DNA of 7,791 bases from positions 1-7,791 of the forward strand of contig DASYSA010000569.1 in the NCBI GenBank assembly GCA_036003885.1, given 5' to 3'. The notes under the pieces were generated by a model, which did not search any database, was not told the DNA's origin, and worked only from the letters and a program-made list of their open reading frames with translations. The stretch is from DASYSA01 sp036003885. GTDB taxonomy: Bacteria; Acidobacteriota; Blastocatellia; UBA7656. This document shows, piece by piece, positions 1 to 5,319 of the stretch. Position 1 is the stretch's first letter, and every line of letters begins with the position of its first letter. A program made the position numbers and the translations under genes.

Positions 1-96
1 CCGGGCAAAACATAAGGCCGCCCTCCTGAGTCGGTTTGATCTCTATTACGCAGACCTACCATATTAGTTCTGAGATTCTTGTACAAGCCCGAGGGG

Positions 97-152
97 GAAT
101 TGCGAATTTCGAACTTCGAATTTCGAAATTCGCGCTTCGCAATTCGCAATTC
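97..152. repeat. AT-rich palindrome cluster in the serA leader
   Basis: GAATTGCGAA (97-106) is the exact reverse complement of TTCGCAATTC at 136-145 and again at 143-152. Between them, CGAATTTCGAAATTCG (117-132) is a perfect 16-base palindrome. The block is built from overlapping TTCGAA/TTCGCAATT units and is much more AT-rich than the flanking DNA. Read in frame with serA it gives a low-complexity peptide (FEFRNSRFAIRNS), so it is non-coding leader rather than an N-terminal extension. It could be a dispersed intergenic repeat, a cruciform-prone site or a binding site; the sequence does not decide. The rest of 1-231 holds only a weak promoter-like pair, TTGATC at 36-41 and CATATT at 60-65. 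Confidence 0.75.
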
Positions 153-231
153 TCTATCGAAGCCGGGTAGAATCACGTTTTGCCGGATTCAAGCTGTGGA
201 TCTCTCAAAGATCCAAATCCGAGAACCGACT

Positions 232-1812
232 ATGCGAATTCTTGTTTGTGACGGATTAGAGAAGACAGGCATCGATCTCTTACTTGCGACTCCGGGTGTA
301 GCGGTCGACGAGCGCCCGGCAATCAGTCAGGACGAGCTTGGTCAGATCATCGGCGACTACGATGGCTTGATCGTCCGCAGTAAGACGAGGGTCACCGCGG
401 AGATCATCGAGCGGGCGCCGAAACTCAGAGTCATAGGCCGGGCAGGCACCGGCGTCGACAACATCGACGTCGCGGCCGCCACTCGCCGCGGAATCGTGGT
501 GATGAATGCGGCCGCCGGCAACACAGTGACTACGGCCGAGCATACGATGGCGATGATGATGTCGCTGGCCCGGCAGATCCCGCAGGCGGTTGTCTCAACC
601 AGAAGCGGCAAGTGGGAGAAGAATCGTTTCCTCGGAGTCGAGCTGAGAGGTAAGACCCTCGGCGTCATCGGCCTCGGCCGCATCGGTTCAACCGTGGCCG
701 AACGTGCGCGGGCCTTCGGAATGAACGCCGTGGCATACGATCCCTATTTCAATCCGGAACTGGCTCGCGAACTCGGCATCGAGATGTCTTCGCTGGATGA
801 TCTCTTCGCAAGATCCGACTTTATTACTTTGCACACGCCGCTCACCGATGACACTCGCGGAATAGTTGGCGAAGCTTCCATTGCGAAAATGAAGCGGGGT
901 GTGCGGATCATAAACTGTGCGCGCGGGGGACTGATCGACGAGGCCGCGCTGGGTGAGGGGATTCGCTCCGGCCAGGTAGCCGGAGCCGCGCTCGACGTAT
1001 TCGAACAAGAGCCCACGCCTCCCGATAATCCGCTCCTGGCGCTCGAGGAGGTCATCACTACTCCGCACCTTGGCGCTTCAACTCAGGAGGCACAACTTGG
1101 AGTGGCGACAATGATCGCCGAAGAGGTCCTCGATTACTTGAAGAATGGCACGGTGAAGGGGGCGGTGAATGTGCCCTCCGTCAGCGCTGAGTTGCTCGCG
1201 GCCATCGGGCCTTACATCACTCTGGGCGAGAAGCTCGGGTTGTTTCAGGGACTGGTCTTCGGCCACGACCTCAGAGAAGTGCACATCGAGTATTCCGGCG
1301 AGGTGACCGAACACGACATAAAACCGATCTCTCAAGCCATCCTCGCGGGTCTGTTGAGCCCGGTCATCGAACGAATCAACATTGTCAACGCCTCGATGGT
1401 TGCCGAAGAGCGCGGCATCAAGGTGGTCGAGTCGCTGCTTAGACGAGTGCACGACTTCGCAAGCCTCATCCGCGTTCGCGCTGTCACGGCCCGCGGCGAA
1501 AGCGAATTGGCCGGCACGTTGTTCGGCCGCCGCTTCCCGCGCATCGTTCGAATAAATGGGTTCAATCTCGAAGCGATACCCCGAGGGCACATGATCTATC
1601 TGTTCAACCGCGACATCCCGGGCGTCCTGGGACGCTTTGCGACCTACATCGGCGACAAGGGAGTCAACATCGGACGGTTGTACCTGGGCCGCAAAAAGGT
1701 CGGCGAAAACGCGCTGGCGTTGATACAGATCGACGAGCCGATGACCGATGAAGGACTGCGTGGGCTGGAGTCGCTGGAGGGAGTCATCTCGGTTCAACAG
1801 ATCGAGTTGTAG
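232..1812 (+). CDS. serA: D-3-phosphoglycerate dehydrogenase (SerA), ACT-domain long form
   Basis: This 526-aa cytosolic enzyme oxidises 3-phosphoglycerate to 3-phosphohydroxypyruvate with NAD+, the first step of phosphorylated serine synthesis. Residues 1-100 and about 285-315 form the substrate domain. The nucleotide-binding domain carries GLGRIG (147-152) followed by Asp170 at the end of the next strand, the usual NAD ribose ligand. Arg231 (NCARGG), Glu260 (EQEP) and His279 (TPHLG) fit the catalytic Arg/Glu/His set. An intervening domain of about 140 residues follows, then a C-terminal ACT domain (454-526) of the type that binds serine for feedback control, so allosteric regulation is likely. 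The length matches the roughly 525-530 aa long family. I chose ATG 232 because MRILVCDGL is the normal N-terminus; the frame stays open upstream to 79, but that stretch translates repeat DNA. The ribosome site is weak (GAGAA at 221-225). The gene converges on the next minus-strand gene. Confidence 0.97.
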   Translation: MRILVCDGLEKTGIDLLLATPGVAVDERPAISQDELGQIIGDYDGLIVRSKTRVTAEIIERAPKLRVIGRAGTGVDNIDVAAATRRGIVVMNAAAGNTVTTAEHTMAMMMSLARQIPQAVVSTRSGKWEKNRFLGVELRGKTLGVIGLGRIGSTVAERARAFGMNAVAYDPYFNPELARELGIEMSSLDDLFARSDFITLHTPLTDDTRGIVGEASIAKMKRGVRIINCARGGLIDEAALGEGIRSGQVAGAALDVFEQEPTPPDNPLLALEEVITTPHLGASTQEAQLGVATMIAEEVLDYLKNGTVKGAVNVPSVSAELLAAIGPYITLGEKLGLFQGLVFGHDLREVHIEYSGEVTEHDIKPISQAILAGLLSPVIERINIVNASMVAEERGIKVVESLLRRVHDFASLIRVRAVTARGESELAGTLFGRRFPRIVRINGFNLEAIPRGHMIYLFNRDIPGVLGRFATYIGDKGVNIGRLYLGRKKVGENALALIQIDEPMTDEGLRGLESLEGVISVQQIEL

Positions 1813-1824
1813 GATACGTGATTA

Positions 1825-1857
1825 ACGTTTTACGTTTTGCGTTTTACGTTTTGCGTT
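1825..1857. repeat. RCGTTTT heptamer tandem repeat
   Basis: There are four full units and one partial unit of a 7-base repeat: ACGTTTT, ACGTTTT, GCGTTTT, ACGTTTT, GCGTT. It fills most of the 44-base gap between the convergent serA stop (1812) and the end of the small minus-strand gene, whose TGA stop (1857-1859) touches the last unit. It is a simple-sequence repeat with no dyad stem, so it is not a recognisable intrinsic terminator, although the T-rich runs lie where both transcripts end. Confidence 0.8.
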
Positions 1858-2051
1858 CACTTCTTCTTCGAGAGTTTGGACCAGGTTTGATCACGCTCAA
1901 GCCTGCGCACTACATCGAGCGCTCTGAGGAGGGTTTCCTTCGTCTCGGTCCAGTCTGGATAGGTGTCTGAGTCAATCGCCATCTCGACTTCAACCAGCGT
2001 CGCGTGAAGAAGCTCCCTCAGCCTTCTTAGATCAGACTTCTCTGCCGCCAT
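1857..2051 (-). CDS. Small hypothetical protein, 64 aa, charged and helical
   Basis: I do not recognise a family. It is likely a real gene because a strong ribosome site, AGGAGG, lies 5 bases before the ATG on the minus strand (2052-2062 region), and because the protein has a regular pattern. An acidic/basic helix (residues 3-27, LRRLRELLHATLVEVEMAI) and a second helix (about 37-56, ETLLRALDVVRRLERD) are joined by a polar turn, DSDTYPDWTE, and the protein ends in a lysine-rich tail (SKLSKKK). This would fit a two-helix hairpin or coiled coil, perhaps a partner-binding or nucleic-acid-associated protein; that is inference. It follows the transporter gene on the same strand after a 78-base gap and could share its transcript. 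The gap holds a 6-bp hairpin (2091-2096 with 2103-2108) without a T-run on the minus strand, so no terminator is evident. No signal peptide, membrane segment or cysteine is present. Confidence 0.7.
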   Translation of the reverse strand: MAAEKSDLRRLRELLHATLVEVEMAIDSDTYPDWTETKETLLRALDVVRRLERDQTWSKLSKKK

Positions 2052-2129
2052 CTCGACCTCCTAAACCGCAGCAATGATAGATCGCGTACTGGTTGTCCGC
2101 CTACAACCGAAATTGAACCATGCCGAACG

Positions 2130-3110
2130 TCAGGTTGCCGAGTCGAGAGGCCTGTCTTCGCACTGTTCAGTCTCTCGCCCGGGGGTCTGTGAGACTCTCG
2201 GTCGTCCGCCCGTCGAAGTTGTCAGGCAGACTCCTCCGAGCACGAGGGCGCCGCCAATAAGGGTGCTCACCGAAAGCTGCTGCCCAAAGAGAACCAGCGC
2301 CAGCAGACTGGCCACCACCGGTTCTCCCAGGAAGGCTACCGATATCGCTGAAGGCCGCACGTGCTTGATCGCCCAATTGAACACCGTGTGCCCCAGAATC
2401 GTCGGTACGATCGCAAGCGCCAGGAAGTAGAACCAGACTGTCGAGTCATATGGATAAAGGCGGCTGCCACTTCCAAGCGCCCACACCAGGAGAAGCACCG
2501 AGCAGAATGCATAGAGCGGCGTCACATAGGCGAGGAGACTCACTCGGGCGCGAGCTTTGCGGCCTACGATGAAATACCCGACAATGGCCAGCGCTCCGGC
2601 GATAGCAAGAGAGTCGCCCCAGAGCGCGAACTCGGCTCCCTTGAATCCGTCGTGGCTGATGATGGCCATCCCTGCCAGTCCGATCGCGGTCCCCGCCAGG
2701 TGGCGTCGAGTGGGCCGATCCCCGAGGAAAAAGTACGAAGCGATCACCACGAAGAGAGGGTGGCTGTTGACCAGGACTACCGACGTCGCTATTGGAATGT
2801 ACTTGAACGACGTGATCCAGGCGCCGAAATGAAGCGCGAGGAAGAGTCCGCCCATCGCGAGCAGTCGCAGGTCTCTTCCTGAGAGCGAGCGAATCTCGCG
2901 CCACTTGAAGGCCAGGGCAGCCGGGGCCAGCAGGCACGTTGCCAGCGCCATCCTGTAGAAAGCGATGCTGATCGGCGGGACGCCGGCGCGTTCGAGCCTG
3001 GTAATGAAAATCGAAGCGAAGGCGAGGGCCAGGATGGCAAATCCCATGGCCGCCATCACGCGAGGAGCGCCTGGATCTGTCGTGGGTTCGCCTGTTTCAC
3101 CTGCGGTCAT
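2130..3110 (-). CDS. EamA/DMT-family transporter (ten-helix permease)
   Basis: This 326-aa inner-membrane protein belongs to the drug/metabolite transporter superfamily, with two EamA repeats of five helices each (about residues 20-150 and 165-300). Ten hydrophobic segments can be read, from MAAMGFAILALAFASIFI (TM1) to LIGGALVLGGVCLTT (TM10). The family-like segment AFLGEPVVASLLALVLFGQ forms the ninth helix and is the counterpart of NSHPLFVVIASYFFLGD in the first half, an internal duplication typical of EamA proteins. Substrates of this family include amino acids, nucleosides and other small metabolites; the sequence does not show which one. The length is somewhat above the usual 290-310 aa because of an 18-residue polar N-terminus and a hydrophilic C-terminal tail. 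ATG 3108-3110 has no clear ribosome site; Met19 is an alternative start. A candidate promoter 27-54 bases upstream would give a leader of about 20 bases, which favours the longer start. Confidence 0.9.
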   Translation of the reverse strand: MTAGETGEPTTDPGAPRVMAAMGFAILALAFASIFITRLERAGVPPISIAFYRMALATCLLAPAALAFKWREIRSLSGRDLRLLAMGGLFLALHFGAWITSFKYIPIATSVVLVNSHPLFVVIASYFFLGDRPTRRHLAGTAIGLAGMAIISHDGFKGAEFALWGDSLAIAGALAIVGYFIVGRKARARVSLLAYVTPLYAFCSVLLLVWALGSGSRLYPYDSTVWFYFLALAIVPTILGHTVFNWAIKHVRPSAISVAFLGEPVVASLLALVLFGQQLSVSTLIGGALVLGGVCLTTSTGGRPRVSQTPGRETEQCEDRPLDSAT

Positions 3111-3136
3111 CTGAAATGGTTGAGAACAGGCTCACG

Positions 3137-3164
3137 AGAATAGCACGAGGTCGGGGCCTGACAA
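3137..3164 (-). promoter_or_regulatory. Candidate sigma70-type promoter of the EamA transporter gene
   Basis: On the minus strand, TTGTCA (3159-3164, five of six matches to the -35 consensus) is followed after 16 bases by TATTCT (3137-3142, four of six matches to the -10). Transcription would start near 3130 and give a leader of roughly 20 bases before the ATG at 3110. It is predicted from consensus only. Confidence 0.42.
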
Positions 3165-3240
3165 AGCGATCGAGCCGATTGATTCCGTCGCTCGGTGACA
3201 TAACGATGCCGGCGGAACACTCAGCGTGCCGCGGAATGTC

Positions 3241-3297
3241 CAACCCCAACGGGGTTGCGCCTCGAAGTCCAGGGTTGCTGTACTCGGCTACCCTGGG
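3241..3297 (+). repeat. Palindrome-hairpin module 1
   Basis: CAACCCCAACGGGGTTG (3241-3257, 7-bp stem, 3-base loop) is followed by 10 bases and a stem-loop at 3268-3297. That stem-loop has an 8-bp outer stem closed by a T.G pair, a T.T mismatch, a 4-bp inner stem and the tetraloop TACT. It is the reverse-complement homologue of the hairpins in modules 3 and 4. Confidence 0.8.
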
Positions 3298-3318
3298 AAG
3301 CCAGTAACAAGGGGATCC

Positions 3319-3370
3319 CAACCCCAACGGGGTTGTGGCCAAAGCCTCGGTTTGCGCGTAACCGCGAGGC
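3319..3370 (+). repeat. Palindrome-hairpin module 2 (diverged hairpin)
   Basis: CAACCCCAACGGGGTTG (3319-3335) is followed by the spacer TGGCCAAAG and a stem-loop formed by GCCTCG (3344-3349) and CGAGGC (3365-3370). The spacer matches TGACCAAAG of the reversed modules 3 and 4 at eight of nine bases, so the module is homologous although its hairpin sequence differs. Confidence 0.65.
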
Positions 3371-3478
3371 AGCATGGTTTCGAAGATCCGGAATTGCGAT
3401 CTTTTAGTGAGTTCATTGAATCTTACACCTGTTGCGGTGCCGACCCCGTTGGGGTTGCGCGCGTCACGTTGGCCGTAC

Positions 3479-3536
3479 CCCAAGGTAGCTGAGTACAGCA
3501 ACCTTGGGCTTTGGTCACAACCCGTTGGGGTTGTGA
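3479..3536 (-). repeat. Palindrome-hairpin module 3 (reversed)
   Basis: The stem-loop at 3479-3508 has outer stem CCCAAGGT/ACCTTGGG, an A.A mismatch, inner stem GCTG/CAGC and loop AGTA. It is followed by a short spacer and the palindrome at 3515-3536 (TCACAACCC with GGGTTGTGA, 9 bp). Relative to module 4 the palindrome has lost one C, so its centre is asymmetric. Confidence 0.8.
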
Positions 3537-3660
3537 GGGCATCTAGTCTCAGCATGGTTCCGAAGATCCGGAATTGCGATCTTTTAGTGAGTTCATTGAA
3601 TCTTACACCTGTTGCGGTGCCGCAACCCCGTTGGGGTTGCGCGCGTCACGTCGGCCGTAC

Positions 3661-3719
3661 CCCAAGGTAGCTGAGTACAGCAACCTTGGGCTTTGGTCAC
3701 AACCCCGTCGGGGTTGTGA
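3661..3719 (-). repeat. Palindrome-hairpin module 4 (reversed, most symmetric)
   Basis: The 30-base stem-loop at 3661-3690 is identical to that of module 3. The palindrome at 3697-3719 is the most symmetric of the array, with an 11-bp stem (TCACAACCCCG with CGGGGTTGTGA) around a single central T at 3708. Confidence 0.8.
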
Positions 3720-3756
3720 GGGCATCTAGTCTCAGTGAGGGGTCATCTAGTCTCAG

Positions 3757-3999
3757 TCAGGCTCGCCCACCGACGAGAGGTGAGGGAGTGCCGGCGCAGT
3801 TTTGAGTTGAATCTGGCGGATTCCGAGCGTGTGTCCAGTCATACAGCCACGGCCGTCAGGTGGTATTTAGATCACAGTCCTAATGATACCTGAACGACTC
3901 CTGATCCCATCATTCCTTGCCTAGACAACCGCCAGATGTTAATAAGATTTATTAGCTCGGCAGCCAGATACAACTCATGAATTTGAAAGGAACCTGTTT
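3757..3999. other. Intergenic stretch upstream of the lipoprotein gene
   Basis: After the repeat array there are about 240 bases without a usable reading frame, repeat copy or RNA-like fold that I can support. The last 90 bases become AT-rich (TTAATAAGATTTATTAG) and contain the candidate promoter described separately. Confidence 0.6.
3917..3945 (+). promoter_or_regulatory. Weak candidate promoter for the lipoprotein/RidA genes
   Basis: TTGCCT (3917-3922) and TAATAA (3940-3945) are separated by 17 bases in the only AT-rich stretch before the gene at 4003. An overlapping alternative -10 is TAAGAT at 3943-3948. The match to sigma70 consensus is partial, so this rests mainly on spacing and position. 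Confidence 0.3.
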
Positions 4000-4002
4000 T
4001 TG

Positions 4003-4794
4003 ATGCGCTTCGTTCTTGCAATTACTCTCCTGGCTACTGCACTGTTCAGCCGCTGCAATAGCACCAACACCAATACGAACACCAATCCAAACGACAACTC
4101 GACGGCAAGCGCTAACAAAGCGCCCGCGCTGCCCACTGTCGTGCCAATCAAACCCGAATCTGTCGTCGATCCGAGTTACAAGTCCTGCAATCCCTACTTT
4201 CCGCTGGTCCCGGGATCACAGATAAAGTACCTCATCAGGTTTTCAAGCAGCCTGCTCGCCGACGTCAACGTTGTCGTCGATTCGGCGGTTGAGTCCGGTC
4301 ATCAGACCTTCATCGAGACGACTCAGATCGTAGATAAGAGCGGGGGTCTTGAGAAACTCGAGAAGACTGTCAGGAAGTATGTCTGCGACGGTGAAAGGAT
4401 TCAGGCCATCTATGAAAAGGGCAACAATCGAGCAGGTGAGCGGGCAAACGATCTGGAGCTTAAGTTCAAGGGCGTGCCAATAATGATGATCGATCCCGCC
4501 AGCCTCAAGAGAATCGGGACATCGTGGTCATACACATTCAATCAGATCTTCCAGGTTCCAGGAGAGGCGCCAATTGCTCCGGAAGAATCGGTGACCGTGA
4601 CATTCGAGGTGCTTGGTGAAGAGGAGGTGAGCACTCCGGCAGGGAAGTTCAAGACCGTAAAGATCGCTCGACGAGTCAAAGACAAGCAAGGGGTCGATTA
4701 CTTTGCAAAGGGCATGGGGTTGGTGAAGCGCGTCGGCTGGGATGGCACGAGCTGGGAGCTCAGGGAATACGGCGGCGTAAAGCCGCTCGAGTAG
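4003..4794 (+). CDS. Putative lipoprotein with Asn/Thr linker and beta-rich domain
   Basis: The protein has 263 aa and is probably exported. Residues 1-16 form a short signal sequence (MRFVLAITLLATALFS), followed by Cys18 and the low-complexity linker TNTNTNTNPNDN (21-32), an arrangement typical of lipoproteins tethered by a flexible spacer. The lipobox is poor: Arg17 precedes the cysteine where Gly/Ala/Ser is expected. Residues about 58-263 look like one beta-rich domain with YFPLVPGSQIKY near its start, GTSWSYTF (172-179) in the middle and TPAGKFKTVKI then DYFAKGMGLVKRV near its end. That pattern reminds me of DUF3108/TapB-like proteins, but I cannot confirm it. Cys62 and Cys128 could form a disulfide. 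AAAGGAA (3986-3992) serves as ribosome site; a TTG at 4000 directly before the ATG is an equally well-spaced start. The stop lies 20 bases before the RidA-like gene, so co-transcription is likely. No enzymatic function is visible. Confidence 0.85.
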   Translation: MRFVLAITLLATALFSRCNSTNTNTNTNPNDNSTASANKAPALPTVVPIKPESVVDPSYKSCNPYFPLVPGSQIKYLIRFSSSLLADVNVVVDSAVESGHQTFIETTQIVDKSGGLEKLEKTVRKYVCDGERIQAIYEKGNNRAGERANDLELKFKGVPIMMIDPASLKRIGTSWSYTFNQIFQVPGEAPIAPEESVTVTFEVLGEEEVSTPAGKFKTVKIARRVKDKQGVDYFAKGMGLVKRVGWDGTSWELREYGGVKPLE

Positions 4795-4814
4795 ACCTTC
4801 GACCGAGGTGAGCG

Positions 4815-5210
4815 ATGAAGATGACGGTATTGAATCCCGGCACTCTGGCTGAGCCGCTGGGCTACAACAACGGCATTCTGGTCGAAGGCGGATCATTGCT
4901 CTTTGTCGCCGGACAGATCGGTTGGGATCTTGAACGGCGGATTGTGAGCGACGACTTAGCCGGGCAATTTTCGCAGGCGCTCGCGAATGTGCTGACGGTC
5001 GTTCGCGAGGCAGGAGGAGAACCGACCAGCATCACCCGGCTCTTAATCTTTGTGACCGACAAGAAGGAGTACTCGGCTGCCCTCAAGAACATCGGCGCGG
5101 CTTACAGACTGCTCATGGGCAAGCACTATCCGGCAATGACGCTGGTCGAAGTCAGCGCGCTGCTGGAAGATTCCGCGAAAGTCGAGATCGAAGCGATAGC
5201 GGTGATCTAG
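4815..5210 (+). CDS. RidA/YjgF/UK114-family protein, catalytic Arg replaced
   Basis: The 131-aa protein has the length and fold pattern of the RidA superfamily: VLNPGTLAEPLGYNNGILVEGGSLLFVAGQIGWD at the N-terminus (shown by its recognisable GYNNG and FVAGQIG parts), the central helix QFSQALANVLTVVREAG, and the C-terminal signature VEIEAIAV. These proteins form trimers with active sites between subunits; classical RidA hydrolyses enamine/imine products such as 2-aminoacrylate. In classical RidA a catalytic Arg stands in the YP-x-R motif before the V-x-V strand. Here that stretch reads HYPAMTLVEV, so Met108 replaces it, as in several Rid subfamilies without proven imine hydrolysis. 2-Aminomuconate deaminase of the kynurenine route is also of this superfamily, which is relevant given kynA downstream. 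The start is supported by GAGGTG (4805-4810), 4 bases before the ATG. The neighbour upstream ends 20 bases away. Confidence 0.93.
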   Translation: MKMTVLNPGTLAEPLGYNNGILVEGGSLLFVAGQIGWDLERRIVSDDLAGQFSQALANVLTVVREAGGEPTSITRLLIFVTDKKEYSAALKNIGAAYRLLMGKHYPAMTLVEVSALLEDSAKVEIEAIAVI

Positions 5211-5319
5211 AGTTCTGTGTCAAACAGTCGATAACTAACGCAGCTTCGCGCGAGCGCGTTTAACTTTTCTGGAATGTCACGGGCTTTTGCCATCGAGGCA
5301 GAGGGGAGTTGAGGAAGAG

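Larger units (their letters stand above)
3371..3733. repeat. Tandem duplication, 180-bp and 183-bp copies
   Basis: Copy 1 runs 3371-3550 and copy 2 runs 3551-3733, directly abutting. By eye they differ by three T/C substitutions (3380/3560, in the GTCACGTYGGCC segment, and in the last palindrome) and by three inserted bases in copy 2, all inside the GGGGTTG-type palindromes. Each copy holds, in order, an AAGATC/GATCTT short stem followed by TTTT (3383-3403 and 3563-3583), a CAACCCC-type palindrome, a 30-base stem-loop and a second palindrome. A further degenerate fragment of the unit end, CATCTAGTCTCAG, repeats at 3744-3756. High identity indicates a recent duplication by recombination or slippage. 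Confidence 0.92.
3241..3756. repeat. REP-like palindrome/hairpin array
   Basis: This region has no credible gene and is a mosaic of inverted repeats. Six CAACCCC-N3-GGGGTTG type palindromes lie at 3241-3257, 3319-3335, 3443-3455, 3515-3536, 3621-3641 and 3697-3719. Stem-loops lie at 3268-3297, 3344-3370, 3479-3508 and 3661-3690. The palindromes combine with a 9-10 base spacer and a stem-loop into a module that occurs four times: twice left-to-right (3241-3297, 3319-3370) and twice reversed (3479-3536, 3661-3719). The right part is a tandem duplication. Open frames across it give only repeat-derived peptides such as NPNGVA and QPQRGC. The architecture resembles REP/BIME elements, which in other bacteria are mobilised by a RAYT (TnpA-REP, Y1) transposase; none is encoded here. 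The array separates the minus-strand block from the plus-strand block. Confidence 0.88.

Noticed and set aside
79..231. N-terminal extension of serA from the upstream ATG-like/TTG start
   Set aside because: The added 51 residues translate the palindromic repeat block and are low-complexity; MRILVCDGL at 232 is the normal family start.
1078..1797. 239-codon minus-strand open frame inside serA
   Set aside because: It is antisense to the conserved serA C-terminal half and has no recognisable protein features.
2074..2882. Plus-strand open frames of 118 and 173 codons
   Set aside because: They are antisense to the EamA transporter, which has clear membrane segments and an internal duplication; the plus-strand peptides are compositionally odd and featureless.
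3097..3670. Several open frames of 63-152 codons across the repeat array on both strands
   Set aside because: They consist mostly of translated palindromes and the duplicated unit (NPNGVA, QPQRGC, LGLWSQ-like peptides) with no ribosome site or domain; they are spurious.
3241..3756. CRISPR array
   Set aside because: Repeats are irregularly spaced, occur in both orientations and belong to larger duplicated units; there are no uniform spacers and no cas genes.
5237..5268. Intrinsic terminator after the RidA-like gene
   Set aside because: AACGC (5237-5241) can pair with GCGTT (5256-5260) ahead of a T-rich stretch, but the stem is only 5 bp with a poor interior and the T-run is interrupted by AAC.
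5287..5319. TTG start giving an 11-residue longer HEAT protein
   Set aside because: The extension is polar and would precede the signal peptide; ATG 5320 has a well-placed GAGG and starts the signal sequence.
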